The notes beneath the pieces were generated by a model, which saw nothing but the letters and a program-made list of their open reading frames with translations, was not told the origin of the DNA and did no database searches. 35,644 nucleotides of DNA from CAYQZD01 sp964421875 (GTDB taxonomy: Bacteria; Electryoneota; Tariuqbacteria; Tariuqbacterales; Tariuqbacteraceae), in NCBI GenBank assembly GCA_964421875.1, contig CAYQZD010000031.1, positions 1 through 35,644 of the forward strand, written 5' to 3'. The first letter of the stretch is position 1; each line of letters opens with the position of its first letter. Of this stretch, positions 1-8,406 are shown piece by piece. The position numbers were made by a program, and so were the translations under genes.

Positions 1-31
1 TTAACATGTTAAATCCCTACTGGAATGTCCA

Positions 32-967
32 CTATAATCCGACCTGATTAATAATTAACTCGAGGTGATGCAACATCGATAGTTTCTTAACATAACCCAA
101 ACCTGGGAAATGTTTTTGATCATATAATTCTAAATATTCTTTTAATGCTTTCGTTAGAAAAACTTCGTTGTTCTTAATTGAATATGTGAGCTTCTTCAAT
201 GCCTCAAAAAATTTTCCAGCAGTAGCTAGTGGTCCTTCTATACGATCCGAAATAAAGTGTTTTATCCAGATGTCTTCATTAGAATGTTTATATGTAATAT
301 GGATTGCAACTGCAAAAGCAGGACCACCGGTTTCCGAATAATCCTCACCAACCATTAAGTAATCACCAAAGCCATTCAGATGAAAATCCAAATAATATGT
401 ATGCAGATCGGAAAAAAACTCATCATCTGGATAATCGGCATTTTTCCTTTGAATGAAACCGTCTTTTATCAAAACATTATTTGAATTAGAGAATTTTCCT
501 CTATATGTATGACCCGAATATTTATCGATAAAAATATTATATCCAAATTTGTCATGTCCCTTGATTAGTCCAATCAATATTTCTGGATTATAATAATTAC
601 AAAGATGTATAATAGATAAATTCTTTGATTTAAATCTTGAAAATACGTCTTCAATTTCTTTTTCTGTTGTTTTGCTTGAAATAATGAATCCAATTGAAAA
701 TGAATCCGCGTCTGCATATTCTTTATTAACAATGTCATTAATAATTGGAGAATTATCATCTTTAAAATCGCCGACTAGCGGATTGACTATTAGTATTAGA
801 GGAAGATTAAATTCTGAATATTTATAACATACTTTGTCCAGACTACTTAATTTAGATTTGACAGGTTCAATTATTGGTGTGCATTTGAACCTGCTCTGAA
901 GATTTTCTGCTGCTTCGCGTAAGGCTATAAGTTCAAATTGCTTTCCACGCATATAAGGAAAATACAA
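32..967 (-). CDS. sce7725-type protein of unknown function
   Basis: The 311-residue product opens with MYFPYMRGKQ followed by FELIALREAA, the N-terminal signature I associate with the sce7725 family. That family is named after a Sorangium cellulosum locus and usually lies beside an sce7726 gene, as here. Its function is not established. A central FGDYLMVGEDY stretch recalls phage T4 beta-type proteins, a tentative link. No signal peptide or membrane segment is visible, so it is probably cytoplasmic. The start is TTG at 967. It is chosen because the family signature begins exactly there and a strong AGGAGG lies just upstream, overlapping the TAG stop of the preceding gene. This implies coupled translation from one transcript. 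The gene is far richer in A and T than the genes after 2.2 kb, which suggests acquired DNA. Assignment rests on remembered family features. Confidence 0.72.
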   Translation of the reverse strand: MYFPYMRGKQFELIALREAAENLQSRFKCTPIIEPVKSKLSSLDKVCYKYSEFNLPLILIVNPLVGDFKDDNSPIINDIVNKEYADADSFSIGFIISSKTTEKEIEDVFSRFKSKNLSIIHLCNYYNPEILIGLIKGHDKFGYNIFIDKYSGHTYRGKFSNSNNVLIKDGFIQRKNADYPDDEFFSDLHTYYLDFHLNGFGDYLMVGEDYSETGGPAFAVAIHITYKHSNEDIWIKHFISDRIEGPLATAGKFFEALKKLTYSIKNNEVFLTKALKEYLELYDQKHFPGLGYVKKLSMLHHLELIINQVGL

Positions 968-976
968 TTTTCCCTC

Positions 977-1846
977 CTATTGTATATTTATAGGTGAATT
1001 AAGCACTTCTCGAAAGCTATGGACTTCCATTTTAGACAATCTGTTAGAAAGAGAAAACATCTTTAATGATTTTGGCACATTTCTTACAAATTCTAAATCC
1101 CATACTTTTCTTGATCTATTTTTTAACTCATTCACCATATGGTCATGTATTTTTTCCTTTTGGATTCTCATGAAATTTTCTTTTGCTTTTATGAACAATT
1201 GAGTGTTTGGTACTTTTGGGATAGAGCCACACTCGTTTTTAATGATTGAACAGTACTCATTTTTTCTGAGAGTATCAAATACTATCATTGGATCAACATT
1301 ATGTTTATTATCTTCAGATTCACGAATCAATGATATTGTGAGTCGTTTTGTTAAAACCATGATTCCGATACTGCATGGTATAATTTTTTGGATTTTTGCT
1401 AAGTGCGTTTCATCTATAACCACATATATTTTATCGAAGAATTTTAGATATTCACGAAGTTGAGAATCAAGTCTGTCTAAATTGTCGAGTTTTGTTTTCA
1501 CTTCATAAACATTTGAGGTACCATTCAAAATTACTAAATCGGCTTTTGCATTTCCTACTCGCAATTCTTCAAGAACTGACGAAGTGTTGAGTGAATACTT
1601 TCCTAATAATATTTTGTTTATTATAGTATTTTTATAGACGTATTCATTCCTGTAGTTCTTACCTAAATAATCAAATAAGCTTTCAAAAAAATCAAAATAA
1701 GTTCTAATATTTGGACATAATTTCAAAAATCCTGATTGCAAAACGATCTCAGAAAAATAGCGACTGCTTTGTTTTAAGGCCAATTCCCTTAAAACATTGT
1801 TACTGAAAATCAACGACAGACTTCTATTATATTTCGTGTCGATCAT
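977..1846 (-). CDS. sce7726-type protein, PD-(D/E)XK nuclease-like
   Basis: The 289-residue protein carries an N-terminal helical part and then a motif set typical of the PD-(D/E)XK fold. A Glu lies near residue 93, Asp sits in KADLVI (about D103), and EVK (E115-V-K117) follows, with LDSQLREYLKFFDK and IYVVIDETH after it. This order (leader glutamate, aDLv, EvKt, lDrL..Ql..Y...FD.vyvV) matches the sce7726 family. Nuclease activity is predicted from the motif only. It is first in a two-gene minus-strand transcript and only 9 bp separate it from the sce7725 gene. The ATG at 1846 has no clear ribosome-binding site, but a good promoter lies upstream at 1896-1924. The gene is AT-rich like its partner. 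The pair could be a defence or selfish cassette, though nothing here proves it. Confidence 0.7.
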   Translation of the reverse strand: MIDTKYNRSLSLIFSNNVLRELALKQSSRYFSEIVLQSGFLKLCPNIRTYFDFFESLFDYLGKNYRNEYVYKNTIINKILLGKYSLNTSSVLEELRVGNAKADLVILNGTSNVYEVKTKLDNLDRLDSQLREYLKFFDKIYVVIDETHLAKIQKIIPCSIGIMVLTKRLTISLIRESEDNKHNVDPMIVFDTLRKNEYCSIIKNECGSIPKVPNTQLFIKAKENFMRIQKEKIHDHMVNELKNRSRKVWDLEFVRNVPKSLKMFSLSNRLSKMEVHSFREVLNSPINIQ

Positions 1847-1895
1847 GATAATGTGTAAATAAATGAAAAAATGTCATTTAAAGTGCCTTGCCCTC

Positions 1896-1924
1896 AATAT
1901 AATAATTTTCAATGATTTTGTCAA
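1896..1924 (-). promoter_or_regulatory. sigma70-type promoter for the sce7726-sce7725 pair
   Basis: Read on the minus strand, TTGACA (1919-1924) is followed after exactly 17 bp by TATATT (1896-1901). The -35 is a perfect match to consensus. The predicted start of transcription leaves an untranslated leader of roughly 40 nt before the sce7726 ATG. This is sequence evidence only. Confidence 0.65.
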
Positions 1925-2222
1925 CACTTAAGCATCAACAATTAATTCCTGAAAACTGTTTCAGTCTCCCTCCTGAATCTTGCCCGCTGAATCCTGAATC
2001 CCCAATCCCGAATCCCAAAACTACACGAATATCGTCCCCTCCAGATAAACCGCGCACTTCCCCGCGATTACCACCCTGTCGCCCCGGAGTTCGCACTTCA
2101 AATGTATTTATCTTCCTCTCAACTTTTAAAACAATCTTAGATGTTCTCTCTCAGCAACCATCCCTCGGCTGTCCAGCGGAATAATAAACAGCTTGATTTT
2201 TAACACTGCTGTAATTTCAGGA
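1925..2222. other. gene-poor junction between the AT-rich island and the kelch remnant
   Basis: No convincing gene is visible on either strand. The stretch holds a degenerate heptanucleotide array (1972-2013). On the minus strand it has only short open fragments, such as one reading LRGDRVVIAGKCAVYLEG and ending in a stop near 2021-2023. These may be debris of the lost 3' half of the neighbouring kelch gene or unrelated sequence. Composition changes from AT-rich (below about 1970) to mixed, so an insertion or deletion boundary probably lies here. Confidence 0.4.
1972..2013. repeat. heptanucleotide array, CCTGAAT type, 6 units
   Basis: Six consecutive 7-nt units read CCTGAAT, CTTGCCC, GCTGAAT, CCTGAAT, CCCCAAT and CCCGAAT. 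The same CCTGAAT unit is found three times in the coding sequence at 29650-29670. Here it is non-coding. Confidence 0.65.
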
Positions 2223-2849
2223 TTAAGAGTGATAAAGTGATAAATATGGTGGGAGGTGAAGAATGGTTTCCCAGACGTTGGCGGCGATATCATAGCGGAA
2301 GGCTTCGCTGCAGGAACGCCCGAAACTGCTGCCCCCGGCGGTGTAGATGTAATTCCCCCCGTCCCAGGCAGCGGCGACTCCACAGACGGCGAAGGGATAA
2401 TCCGCCACTCGTTCCCAGGTCCCCTGCGGTCCGCCCCGCAGAGGGGTGAATTTCTGGATTTCCCTGCCGTAGCTGTAATTCCCGTAGCGCCCAATCAGGA
2501 AAATAGTGTTATGCGCAGCCACTCCGGTCCAATTGCAGTTTCCCAGGGCGGGGGGAGTGGACTGCTCCCAATGACCGGTGTTGATATTATAAGCCAGGCC
2601 AATGTTCGCGGTCAGCGAACCGAAGACGTAGAAATATCTGCCAATCACCCCGCTTCCGGCGCGGCCAAAGTTTATCGGCGCAGGGGCTGCTACCTGCCAG
2701 GTGACCTGGTCGGTCCATATCCCGGTTGAGTCGAGGTGAGCCGTATTACCGAAGCCCGTATTAGCTGCGCTGAACTCGTCGGAACGGACTTCGGATAAGG
2801 CTGAGGCAGCAAGCAGGGCTGCAAGTACAAACGTCTGTATGCGTCTCAT
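2223..2849 (-). CDS. truncated kelch-propeller secreted protein (5' remnant)
   Basis: The 208-residue product starts with a signal peptide (MRRIQTFVLAALLAASALS) and continues with kelch-type repeats. It aligns closely with the first 210 or so residues of the 560-residue kelch/T9SS protein at 18540-20222. Shared blocks are FG.A.SGV.G.Y.Y.FGS, YNINTGHWEQSTPP against FNLSTEQWEQSTPP, and GVAAAWDGGNY. Similarity stops at about residue 195 (near position 2265) and the frame then runs through unrelated residues to a stop. Half the propeller, the common C-terminal module and the T9SS sorting domain are missing. The product could therefore be neither a closed propeller nor sorted by T9SS. I read it as a broken paralogue, cut next to the AT-rich island. 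It lies 80 bp after the subtilisin-like gene and may be its last co-transcribed gene. Confidence 0.65.
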   Translation of the reverse strand: MRRIQTFVLAALLAASALSEVRSDEFSAANTGFGNTAHLDSTGIWTDQVTWQVAAPAPINFGRAGSGVIGRYFYVFGSLTANIGLAYNINTGHWEQSTPPALGNCNWTGVAAHNTIFLIGRYGNYSYGREIQKFTPLRGGPQGTWERVADYPFAVCGVAAAWDGGNYIYTAGGSSFGRSCSEAFRYDIAANVWETILHLPPYLSLYHS

Positions 2850-2929
2850 TGTCGCTTCTCGTAATAGGTAAGCTATGCAAGTCGCTTCAATAAACTAAAA
2901 AAAACTCCTCAGCCTCCCCCATTATATCT

Positions 2930-4651
2930 TCAAGGCAGCGGTTTTAAAACAAAATCCATGGTATCGTTTGGCGGAACCGCAGCCTTTTTCGTATCGGAAT
3001 CGGTGAATCCCGCAGCTTTAGCGGTGATTTCGTATTCACTCCGGGGCATATTGACCAAGATGTAAAAACCCCCTTTGTCCGTTAAAACCACCCCGGCGGT
3101 GTCCGGAGAGGTGAAATAGAGCTCAGCTTCTGCCAGCGGCTTCCCGGAATCCCGGTTATAAACATAACCTGAAATCGAGGGATAGTCGATGGCTTTCGCT
3201 ATCCGGACGATTCCGTATCCGTAAATGTTGTCAGGACGATGAGCGTGAGTGGCGGTGTTTTCCACCGCTTCATAGTATTTATACACCGGCCAATCGGGAT
3301 GCGCTTCGACCAACAGCGCCATCGCCCCCGCCGCCAGGGGGCAGGACAAAGAAGTGCCGTTCCATAAGCCATAGCGGTCGTAACTATAAGGTGATACAGC
3401 CGTGGTATGTCTGCCCAGGGCGCAGATGTTGGGTTTGATGCGCCCGTCGGCGGCGGGACCACGCGATGAGAACCAGGTTATGACTCCGGTGGAATCCACC
3501 GCGCCGATGGACAGCACGCCTTCGGCGTCGGTGGGAGCTCCCAGGGTCATCGGCCTGGGACCTTCGTTCCCGGCTGAGGTGCATATCACCATTCCCATTT
3601 CGTAAGCCGTTGCCGCAGCGCGGGAAGCGGGAGCGGCTATGCCGTCGAATTCCGCTGCATTGTACCAGTCTTTGTAGGAGAGGGAACTGGAAGCCACGTC
3701 CGCTCCCATCCGCTCACACCATTCTATCGCCGCCACCCAATTGTCCTCCTCCACCGGTTTTTCCCAGCGGACATCCTCGGATTTAGCCAGCAGGAAGCTG
3801 GCGAAGGGCGCCGCTCCAATCAGGTTACCGGGGTCGTAACCGGCGATGGTGGACCAGCATCCGGTGCCGTGAACCGGCTGACCTCGAACATCTCCCTGCT
3901 CCGGGTCGTAGCCGGTGAAATCATCGTTGAAGATGAAATCCCACTCGGCGATAACGTCCGTGTGCCTAAGCGCTCGGTGGTCATACATAAAACCGCCGTC
4001 GATGACCGCTACTATCACATCCTCGCCGTAATAGCCCCGGCGATGGGCTTCGATGACCTCCATCTGCGCCAGTTGGTCGTAGGAGTTGCCGTAGAAGGCG
4101 CCTTCGTGCCCCATCCAGGCGCGGCTTTCATCGAAACCATCGTTGCCCTGCCAGGTGTAGTCTTCCTGCTCCAGAAACGTTCCGGCGCGCTTTCCGCGGG
4201 CGACGGGGATAATTTCCGCCACGCAGCTTAGGTCAGCCAGTTTTACGAGGTCTGCCTTGTAAACCTCGGCGGAAATCGAATTGAGCCAGCGGCTGGAGTG
4301 GCAGACAGAGAGCGCAATGTCTGCTACGGCATCGATGTAGTCTTTCCTAACCGGCAGGTCAGCGAGACTGAGGCCGGCTCCGGACTTAGCCCGGCGCTTC
4401 AGCGTTCGCTGACTGATTTCCACATATTCCAGCGCCGCTTGAAGCGCGGTTTCGCTGAATACGTCCTTATCGGTGAAACAGACCCAGACCTTGACCGGGT
4501 CGCCGGGTATATTGAGCGCCGCCGGATTCAGCGGCTGAGCCCGCCGGGAGCGGATGAAAGCGTTGTCATCTCCGGCGAGAGCGTTCAGGCTGAAAGCCGC
4601 CAAGCCAACTGTTAAGATAAACTTAGTTTTTATATGCAACCCAGACTCCAT
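2930..4651 (-). CDS. subtilisin-like (S8) secreted serine protease
   Basis: A 573-residue secreted peptidase. A signal peptide ends near ALAG (residue 27) and a propeptide-like region of about 160 residues follows. The S8 catalytic core has Asp218 in VIDGG, His261 in HGTG, the oxyanion Asn362 in SAGNEG, and Ser434 in GTSLSCP. After about residue 490 comes a carboxypeptidase-regulatory-like beta domain (SGYVYNRDSGKPL through to DFVLKPLP). There is no T9SS sorting domain. The frame overlaps the end of the PD40 gene by 29 bp. Within it, a TTG at 4639 has GGAG six bases upstream and would give the cleaner leader MHIKTKFIL, so true translation may begin there. It is the last clearly coupled gene of the tldD-DUF4139-PD40 run. 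It probably cleaves proteins in the envelope or outside the cell; its substrate is unknown. Confidence 0.9.
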   Translation of the reverse strand: MESGLHIKTKFILTVGLAAFSLNALAGDDNAFIRSRRAQPLNPAALNIPGDPVKVWVCFTDKDVFSETALQAALEYVEISQRTLKRRAKSGAGLSLADLPVRKDYIDAVADIALSVCHSSRWLNSISAEVYKADLVKLADLSCVAEIIPVARGKRAGTFLEQEDYTWQGNDGFDESRAWMGHEGAFYGNSYDQLAQMEVIEAHRRGYYGEDVIVAVIDGGFMYDHRALRHTDVIAEWDFIFNDDFTGYDPEQGDVRGQPVHGTGCWSTIAGYDPGNLIGAAPFASFLLAKSEDVRWEKPVEEDNWVAAIEWCERMGADVASSSLSYKDWYNAAEFDGIAAPASRAAATAYEMGMVICTSAGNEGPRPMTLGAPTDAEGVLSIGAVDSTGVITWFSSRGPAADGRIKPNICALGRHTTAVSPYSYDRYGLWNGTSLSCPLAAGAMALLVEAHPDWPVYKYYEAVENTATHAHRPDNIYGYGIVRIAKAIDYPSISGYVYNRDSGKPLAEAELYFTSPDTAGVVLTDKGGFYILVNMPRSEYEITAKAAGFTDSDTKKAAVPPNDTMDFVLKPLP

Positions 4652-5600
4652 TGCTTCGGTCGTAAACGACCGTTTCCTGATTCAATCTGAAGGAGGGATT
4701 GGAACCGCTGGAGGAAATCCTCTCTACAGAGCCTCCATAGGGGTCCATTATGAATATTCCGTCCGCGGCGCTGCCGGAGACGCCTTCGAAGACTATCCTG
4801 GCTCCCTCCGGCGACCATCTGGGGGAGGTTCCCCCGGTCCAGAGCACATCTGCGTTGAGATTCGACAAATCGACCACCTTGATATTATAGGTATATCCGT
4901 AGGCGCCGGATTCGTAGCGGTGGAACACAATCGCGTCCGAATCAGGAGACCAATCGAAATCGGAGCCTCCGGCGGTGAGGTAAACCGGGGTTCCGCCCCC
5001 GGAGGGTATGGTCTGCAGTGAGGATACCGAGGCGAGCTCCTCGTAGAACGCGATGTCATTTCCGTCCGGAGACCACTTGGGCTTGAATCCAGCGGTATAG
5101 AGCGGTACGGGCTGGCCGCCGGAAGCCGTGATTTTGAAAATTCCCCCCGCTGAGCCGCCCTGGAAGACGATTTCACTGCTATCGGGAGACCAGTTTGGGT
5201 ATTCGCCAAAGTCCGACAGCTGAGTTGTATTGCCCTCTATGTCGGCAATCCAGAGGCCGCCTTCGAAGCCTCCGGCGGGATTGCTGTAGGCGATGCGGTC
5301 GCTGGCGGGAGCCCAGGCGTAATCCGAGATAGTGGCTGCGCCGGTCAGCAGTCTAATTGCGCCGCTGTCGAACTCGTAGAGCCAGATGCCGGAAGTATCG
5401 CCGTCGCTGCCTCCGAAAACTATATAAGCTCCGTCCGGGGATACTACCGGGTAGTTTCCGAAATTGACCAGCCGGTGTTTGTTGTCCCAGGGGTCATTTC
5501 CACTTCCGTTGGAATCTCCGCAGCCGGAAAACATCGCCGCCAGCGGCAGCGTTACCACCGCGGTTAAAAATACGCAGAACCGTATGTTAATTTTTCTCAT
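4623..5600 (-). CDS. TolB-like PD40 beta-propeller lipoprotein
   Basis: The 325-residue protein has a hydrophobic leader ending in a lipobox-like FSGC (Cys about 27), which suggests lipid anchoring in the envelope. It is followed by seven repeats of the PD40/WD40-like type. Examples are YPVVSPDGAYIVFGG, YPNWSPDSSEIVFQG, PKWSPDGNDIAFY, FDWSPDSDAIVFHR and PRWSPEGARIVFEG. Seven repeats predict one closed seven-bladed propeller of the kind seen in the C-terminal domain of TolB. The start codon shares one base with the stop of the DUF4139 gene (TAATG) and its end overlaps the protease gene by 29 bp, so translation is probably coupled on both sides. It could bind a peptide or protein partner, but no partner can be named from sequence. 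Confidence 0.85.
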   Translation of the reverse strand: MRKINIRFCVFLTAVVTLPLAAMFSGCGDSNGSGNDPWDNKHRLVNFGNYPVVSPDGAYIVFGGSDGDTSGIWLYEFDSGAIRLLTGAATISDYAWAPASDRIAYSNPAGGFEGGLWIADIEGNTTQLSDFGEYPNWSPDSSEIVFQGGSAGGIFKITASGGQPVPLYTAGFKPKWSPDGNDIAFYEELASVSSLQTIPSGGGTPVYLTAGGSDFDWSPDSDAIVFHRYESGAYGYTYNIKVVDLSNLNADVLWTGGTSPRWSPEGARIVFEGVSGSAADGIFIMDPYGGSVERISSSGSNPSFRLNQETVVYDRSNGVWVAYKN

Positions 5601-6934
5601 TAGTACTCATACCTGACGGTATATTCCAGATTGGCGCTTGAACCTTCCTTTACTTTGACCTTGAATTCAATCCGCCGGGAGCTGATTTCGGTGTATTCCA
5701 CCGGTTTCCCTTCATAGGCGGCGGAAGTGATTTCCCATACGCCGTAAACGCGTTCCCGGACGATAACCTGCTTAGACTGATCGGAGCCGTTCATCAGTTT
5801 GACTCTGACCAAGTCCTCGGTTACATTTCGATTCTGCCGTTTGTGGCTGATACGCCGGCGCTCGCCCTGGAGGTTGAAATCCTTGCCGATGGTGATTTCC
5901 GCTTCTCGTCCGGGGGGTGTGTTATACATTTTATCTTCGCCGATGAAGACTGCTTTGCCCCCTTTGACTTTTCGGTAAACGGAAATTTCCCCTTCGGGGA
6001 GGGGGGTTTTAGGAGGAGTAAATGCAACTACTAGGTCGAGGTTTCTCAGGCCGAAACCTTCTTTCATAATATAACGTTCTTCGGCGTTGAAAGACTTGTT
6101 CTCCATCAAAGGGATGACCTTTGTCCCGGCGGCGGGGAGATCGACCCTGGCGGCGATGGGGTAGATATAGTAGGCGAGCAGCGGCTCGCTGTCCACCCCG
6201 GCAGCGGGTTCGGTGAGCATATCGGCGTTGCGGGGCAGGTCTATCCTGTCGTAAGCCATATGCGCTTCGCCGGCCACCAGCGCCAGTTCCGCTCCGTCGA
6301 AACCGATGTTCAACTCATTCTCAACGATGAAATCCCCGGAGAGGCGGAGCTTCCCGTCGACATATACCGCGTTGTAGTACGCGCCCCACTGCACACCGCT
6401 GGTGAGGTAGTTCAGTTCAAATGAGGATTTCCCCGCAGAACCGCCGTTCGCCACCTGGAATTGAGCGTAGGGTTTGAAAATCAATCCCTCCGGGGGATCG
6501 GTGAACAACATACCCTGCAGGTCATTGGGGTCGACCAGCTTGAGGCCTCCGTCCGCCATCCTAATATACAGGTAGTCCTCATCGTAGTGGAGCACTTTGC
6601 CGGAAATGGTGTCTTCACCGAACACGGTGGGGGGGAGGGTTTGTCCCACGAATTTGTTCCAAATTTTATCCAGGTTGGCGATGTCTGACAGGTATTCCCC
6701 GGTAGTGACAGACATCTTCTTTCCCGCCGGGGTCAGGCTCATAGTCTCCGAGATGATTTTGGGAGAGATATCGTCGAAGATTATCCAATTTTCCCCCTTC
6801 TTAAGTTCAAATTTCTGAACCTGAGCCACCTGCATAATGCCCCGGTTATAGATGGTCAGTCTTAACGCTTCATCCCCTGAGTAAGCCGGGGAGAGCATAA
6901 CCATCAGTAAAATCATAGCAAACAGTTTTTTCAT
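5600..6934 (-). CDS. DUF4139 domain-containing exported protein
   Basis: The 444-residue protein starts with the signal peptide MKKLFAMILLMVMLSPAYSG. The N-terminal part (LTIYNRGIMQVAQVQKFELK.GENWIIFDDI) and the later block (YLTSGVQWGAYYNAVY, LSGDFIVENELNIGFDGAELALVAGE) fit the DUF4139 family, whose molecular function is not known. The C-terminus is rich in beta-strand, with RVKLMNGSDQSKQVIVRERV and LEYTVRYEY. I chose the ATG at 6934 over an upstream in-frame start at 7039. It begins the signal peptide and forms a 4-bp ATGA overlap with the stop of the TldD-like gene, a classic coupling arrangement. Its stop overlaps the start of the PD40 lipoprotein gene by one base. It is likely periplasmic or surface-associated. 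Confidence 0.85.
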   Translation of the reverse strand: MKKLFAMILLMVMLSPAYSGDEALRLTIYNRGIMQVAQVQKFELKKGENWIIFDDISPKIISETMSLTPAGKKMSVTTGEYLSDIANLDKIWNKFVGQTLPPTVFGEDTISGKVLHYDEDYLYIRMADGGLKLVDPNDLQGMLFTDPPEGLIFKPYAQFQVANGGSAGKSSFELNYLTSGVQWGAYYNAVYVDGKLRLSGDFIVENELNIGFDGAELALVAGEAHMAYDRIDLPRNADMLTEPAAGVDSEPLLAYYIYPIAARVDLPAAGTKVIPLMENKSFNAEERYIMKEGFGLRNLDLVVAFTPPKTPLPEGEISVYRKVKGGKAVFIGEDKMYNTPPGREAEITIGKDFNLQGERRRISHKRQNRNVTEDLVRVKLMNGSDQSKQVIVRERVYGVWEITSAAYEGKPVEYTEISSRRIEFKVKVKEGSSANLEYTVRYEY

Positions 6935-8376
6935 CCGCTTATACCTACTTTTATATTGTTGAATCTCGCCGGAGCGGCTCCGTGCGACATTTCCGCCGTC
7001 TGCATCGGCTGTCCTTTCCCGCAATCCCATATTCCCCATAGCGTCCAGTAGTCCCGGTTACATATAGCGTCGCAGCTTCCCCAGAATTCGGGAGTGGAGC
7101 CTTGATAAGAGGGATTCTTCAGCAGACGGGTTTTCTTTCCGTTTTTAATTTCCCAGCCCAGTTCGCAGCCGAATTGAAAATTCAGCCGGCGCTGGTCGAT
7201 GGACCACATCCGGTTGGTCTCCATATATATACCGTCGCCGGTGTCGGCGATTAAATCCTCCAGAGTCCATTCCCCCGGTTCCAGCGATAGATTGCCGATG
7301 CGAATCATCGGGATATGCCGCCAGCCGTCGGCGCGGTTGGAGCCGGTGGAACGGGCGGCGCCGATTTTATCCGCTAAAGCGCGGTTGGTCTGGTAGCCGG
7401 CGAATATACCGTCCCTGACAATATGCCACCTTTGAGCCCGCACTCCGTCGTCGTCGAAACCGAAAGTGGCCATTCCGCCGGGGATGGTGTTGTCGCATAC
7501 CAGATTGACAATATCCGACCCGTAGCGGAAATTCCCCAGCTTCTCTGTCGTGGCGAAGCTGCTCCCGGCGAAGCTTTCCTCCATACCCAATACCCGGTCC
7601 AATTCCGTGGGATGGCCCACCGATTCGTGTATCTGCAGGGAAAGCTGCGAGCCGTCTAAGATGAGCGCCGTTTCCCGCGCCGGGCAGGGATCTGCAGACA
7701 GCAGAGCTAACGCCTCCTCCCGCACCCGTTCCGCGTTCTCCGCCAGCTTCAGCGAGTCGATGAGTTCATAGCCCGCTGACATACACTGCCCCCGAAATGA
7801 GTTGGGGTAGGAGCGCACCTGCACCTCGGAATTTTCCACCGCGGTGGCGGAATACCCGCCGCTGGACTGCATCAACTTCTGATCGATGAAAGCGCCTTCC
7901 GAGGTGAGCAGGAGCTGATGCTCGGTCTTGAAGCGCAGACTGGCTTCGGCGGCGGCGATGCGCTTGTCTTTCCTCAGGATTTCGTCCACCGCCATCAGTA
8001 AATCCACCTTGCGCTCCAGCGGCACTTCGAAGGGATCTATCAAATAGGTGGTGGACCACACCGCCCGGTGCGCTGTCTCCTCCGAAAGGCGGACATCTTC
8101 GGCTTTCAGCGAAGCGCTGGCTTGGGCGATTTTTACCGCCAGGGCCGCGGTTTTATCTATTCCCGCCTTGGAGATGTCGTTGGAGGCGGCGAAGCCCCAG
8201 GCGCCGTTTTTAATTACCCTCACACCGAACCCGGCGTCCTCCTCCAGTTCCATTTCCGCGATTTTTCCGTTGCGCACCGTGATGTATTCGTTGCGGATGG
8301 TGACGAGCCGGATGTCGGCGTAGGAAGCGCCTATCTGGGCCGCGGTGTCCAAAGCGAGCTGGCAGAGAGTCTTCAT
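6931..8376 (-). CDS. tldD: TldD-like zinc metallopeptidase
   Basis: The 481-residue product contains the TldD zinc-site motif HExxxH as HESVGH (His250, Glu251, His255). It also has the family's N-terminal ASYADIRLV and GFGVRVIKNGAWGFA segments and a C-terminal Cys/Trp-rich part around GSCDAICNRDYW. TldD works with TldE as a heterodimeric protease that degrades unfolded peptides. In E. coli it matures microcin B17 and degrades CcdA. The start at 8376 is preferred to an in-frame ATG at 8427, because the extra 17 residues come from repeat DNA and do not look like TldD. No Shine-Dalgarno sequence is seen. Instead a heptanucleotide repeat (8379-8399) abuts the start codon. Its partner tldE lies upstream, separated by the SUMF1-domain gene. 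It overlaps the DUF4139 gene by 4 bp. Confidence 0.92.
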   Translation of the reverse strand: MKTLCQLALDTAAQIGASYADIRLVTIRNEYITVRNGKIAEMELEEDAGFGVRVIKNGAWGFAASNDISKAGIDKTAALAVKIAQASASLKAEDVRLSEETAHRAVWSTTYLIDPFEVPLERKVDLLMAVDEILRKDKRIAAAEASLRFKTEHQLLLTSEGAFIDQKLMQSSGGYSATAVENSEVQVRSYPNSFRGQCMSAGYELIDSLKLAENAERVREEALALLSADPCPARETALILDGSQLSLQIHESVGHPTELDRVLGMEESFAGSSFATTEKLGNFRYGSDIVNLVCDNTIPGGMATFGFDDDGVRAQRWHIVRDGIFAGYQTNRALADKIGAARSTGSNRADGWRHIPMIRIGNLSLEPGEWTLEDLIADTGDGIYMETNRMWSIDQRRLNFQFGCELGWEIKNGKKTRLLKNPSYQGSTPEFWGSCDAICNRDYWTLWGIWDCGKGQPMQTAEMSHGAAPARFNNIKVGISG

Positions 8377-8378
8377 AA

Positions 8379-8399
8379 GAATACTGAATGATGAATGAT
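8379..8399. repeat. heptanucleotide repeat at the tldD start, inverted copy of the 9961-10002 array
   Basis: On the plus strand 8379-8397 reads GAATACTGAATGATGAATG. Its reverse complement is found exactly at 9977-9995. The two 19-bp copies flank the SUMF1-domain gene in opposite orientation. This copy occupies the position where the ribosome-binding site of tldD would be. Confidence 0.65.
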
Positions 8400-8406
8400 T
8401 ATCGAT

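Noticed and set aside
1..2222. Prophage or insertion sequence as carrier of the AT-rich island
   Set aside because: No integrase, transposase, terminal inverted repeat or attachment-site duplication is visible. The left end of the island may lie outside the window.
2126..2494. Alternative minus-strand frame overlapping the kelch remnant
   Set aside because: Residues are Pro/Gly/Ala-rich without domain similarity. The kelch frame aligns with an intact paralogue over the same DNA.
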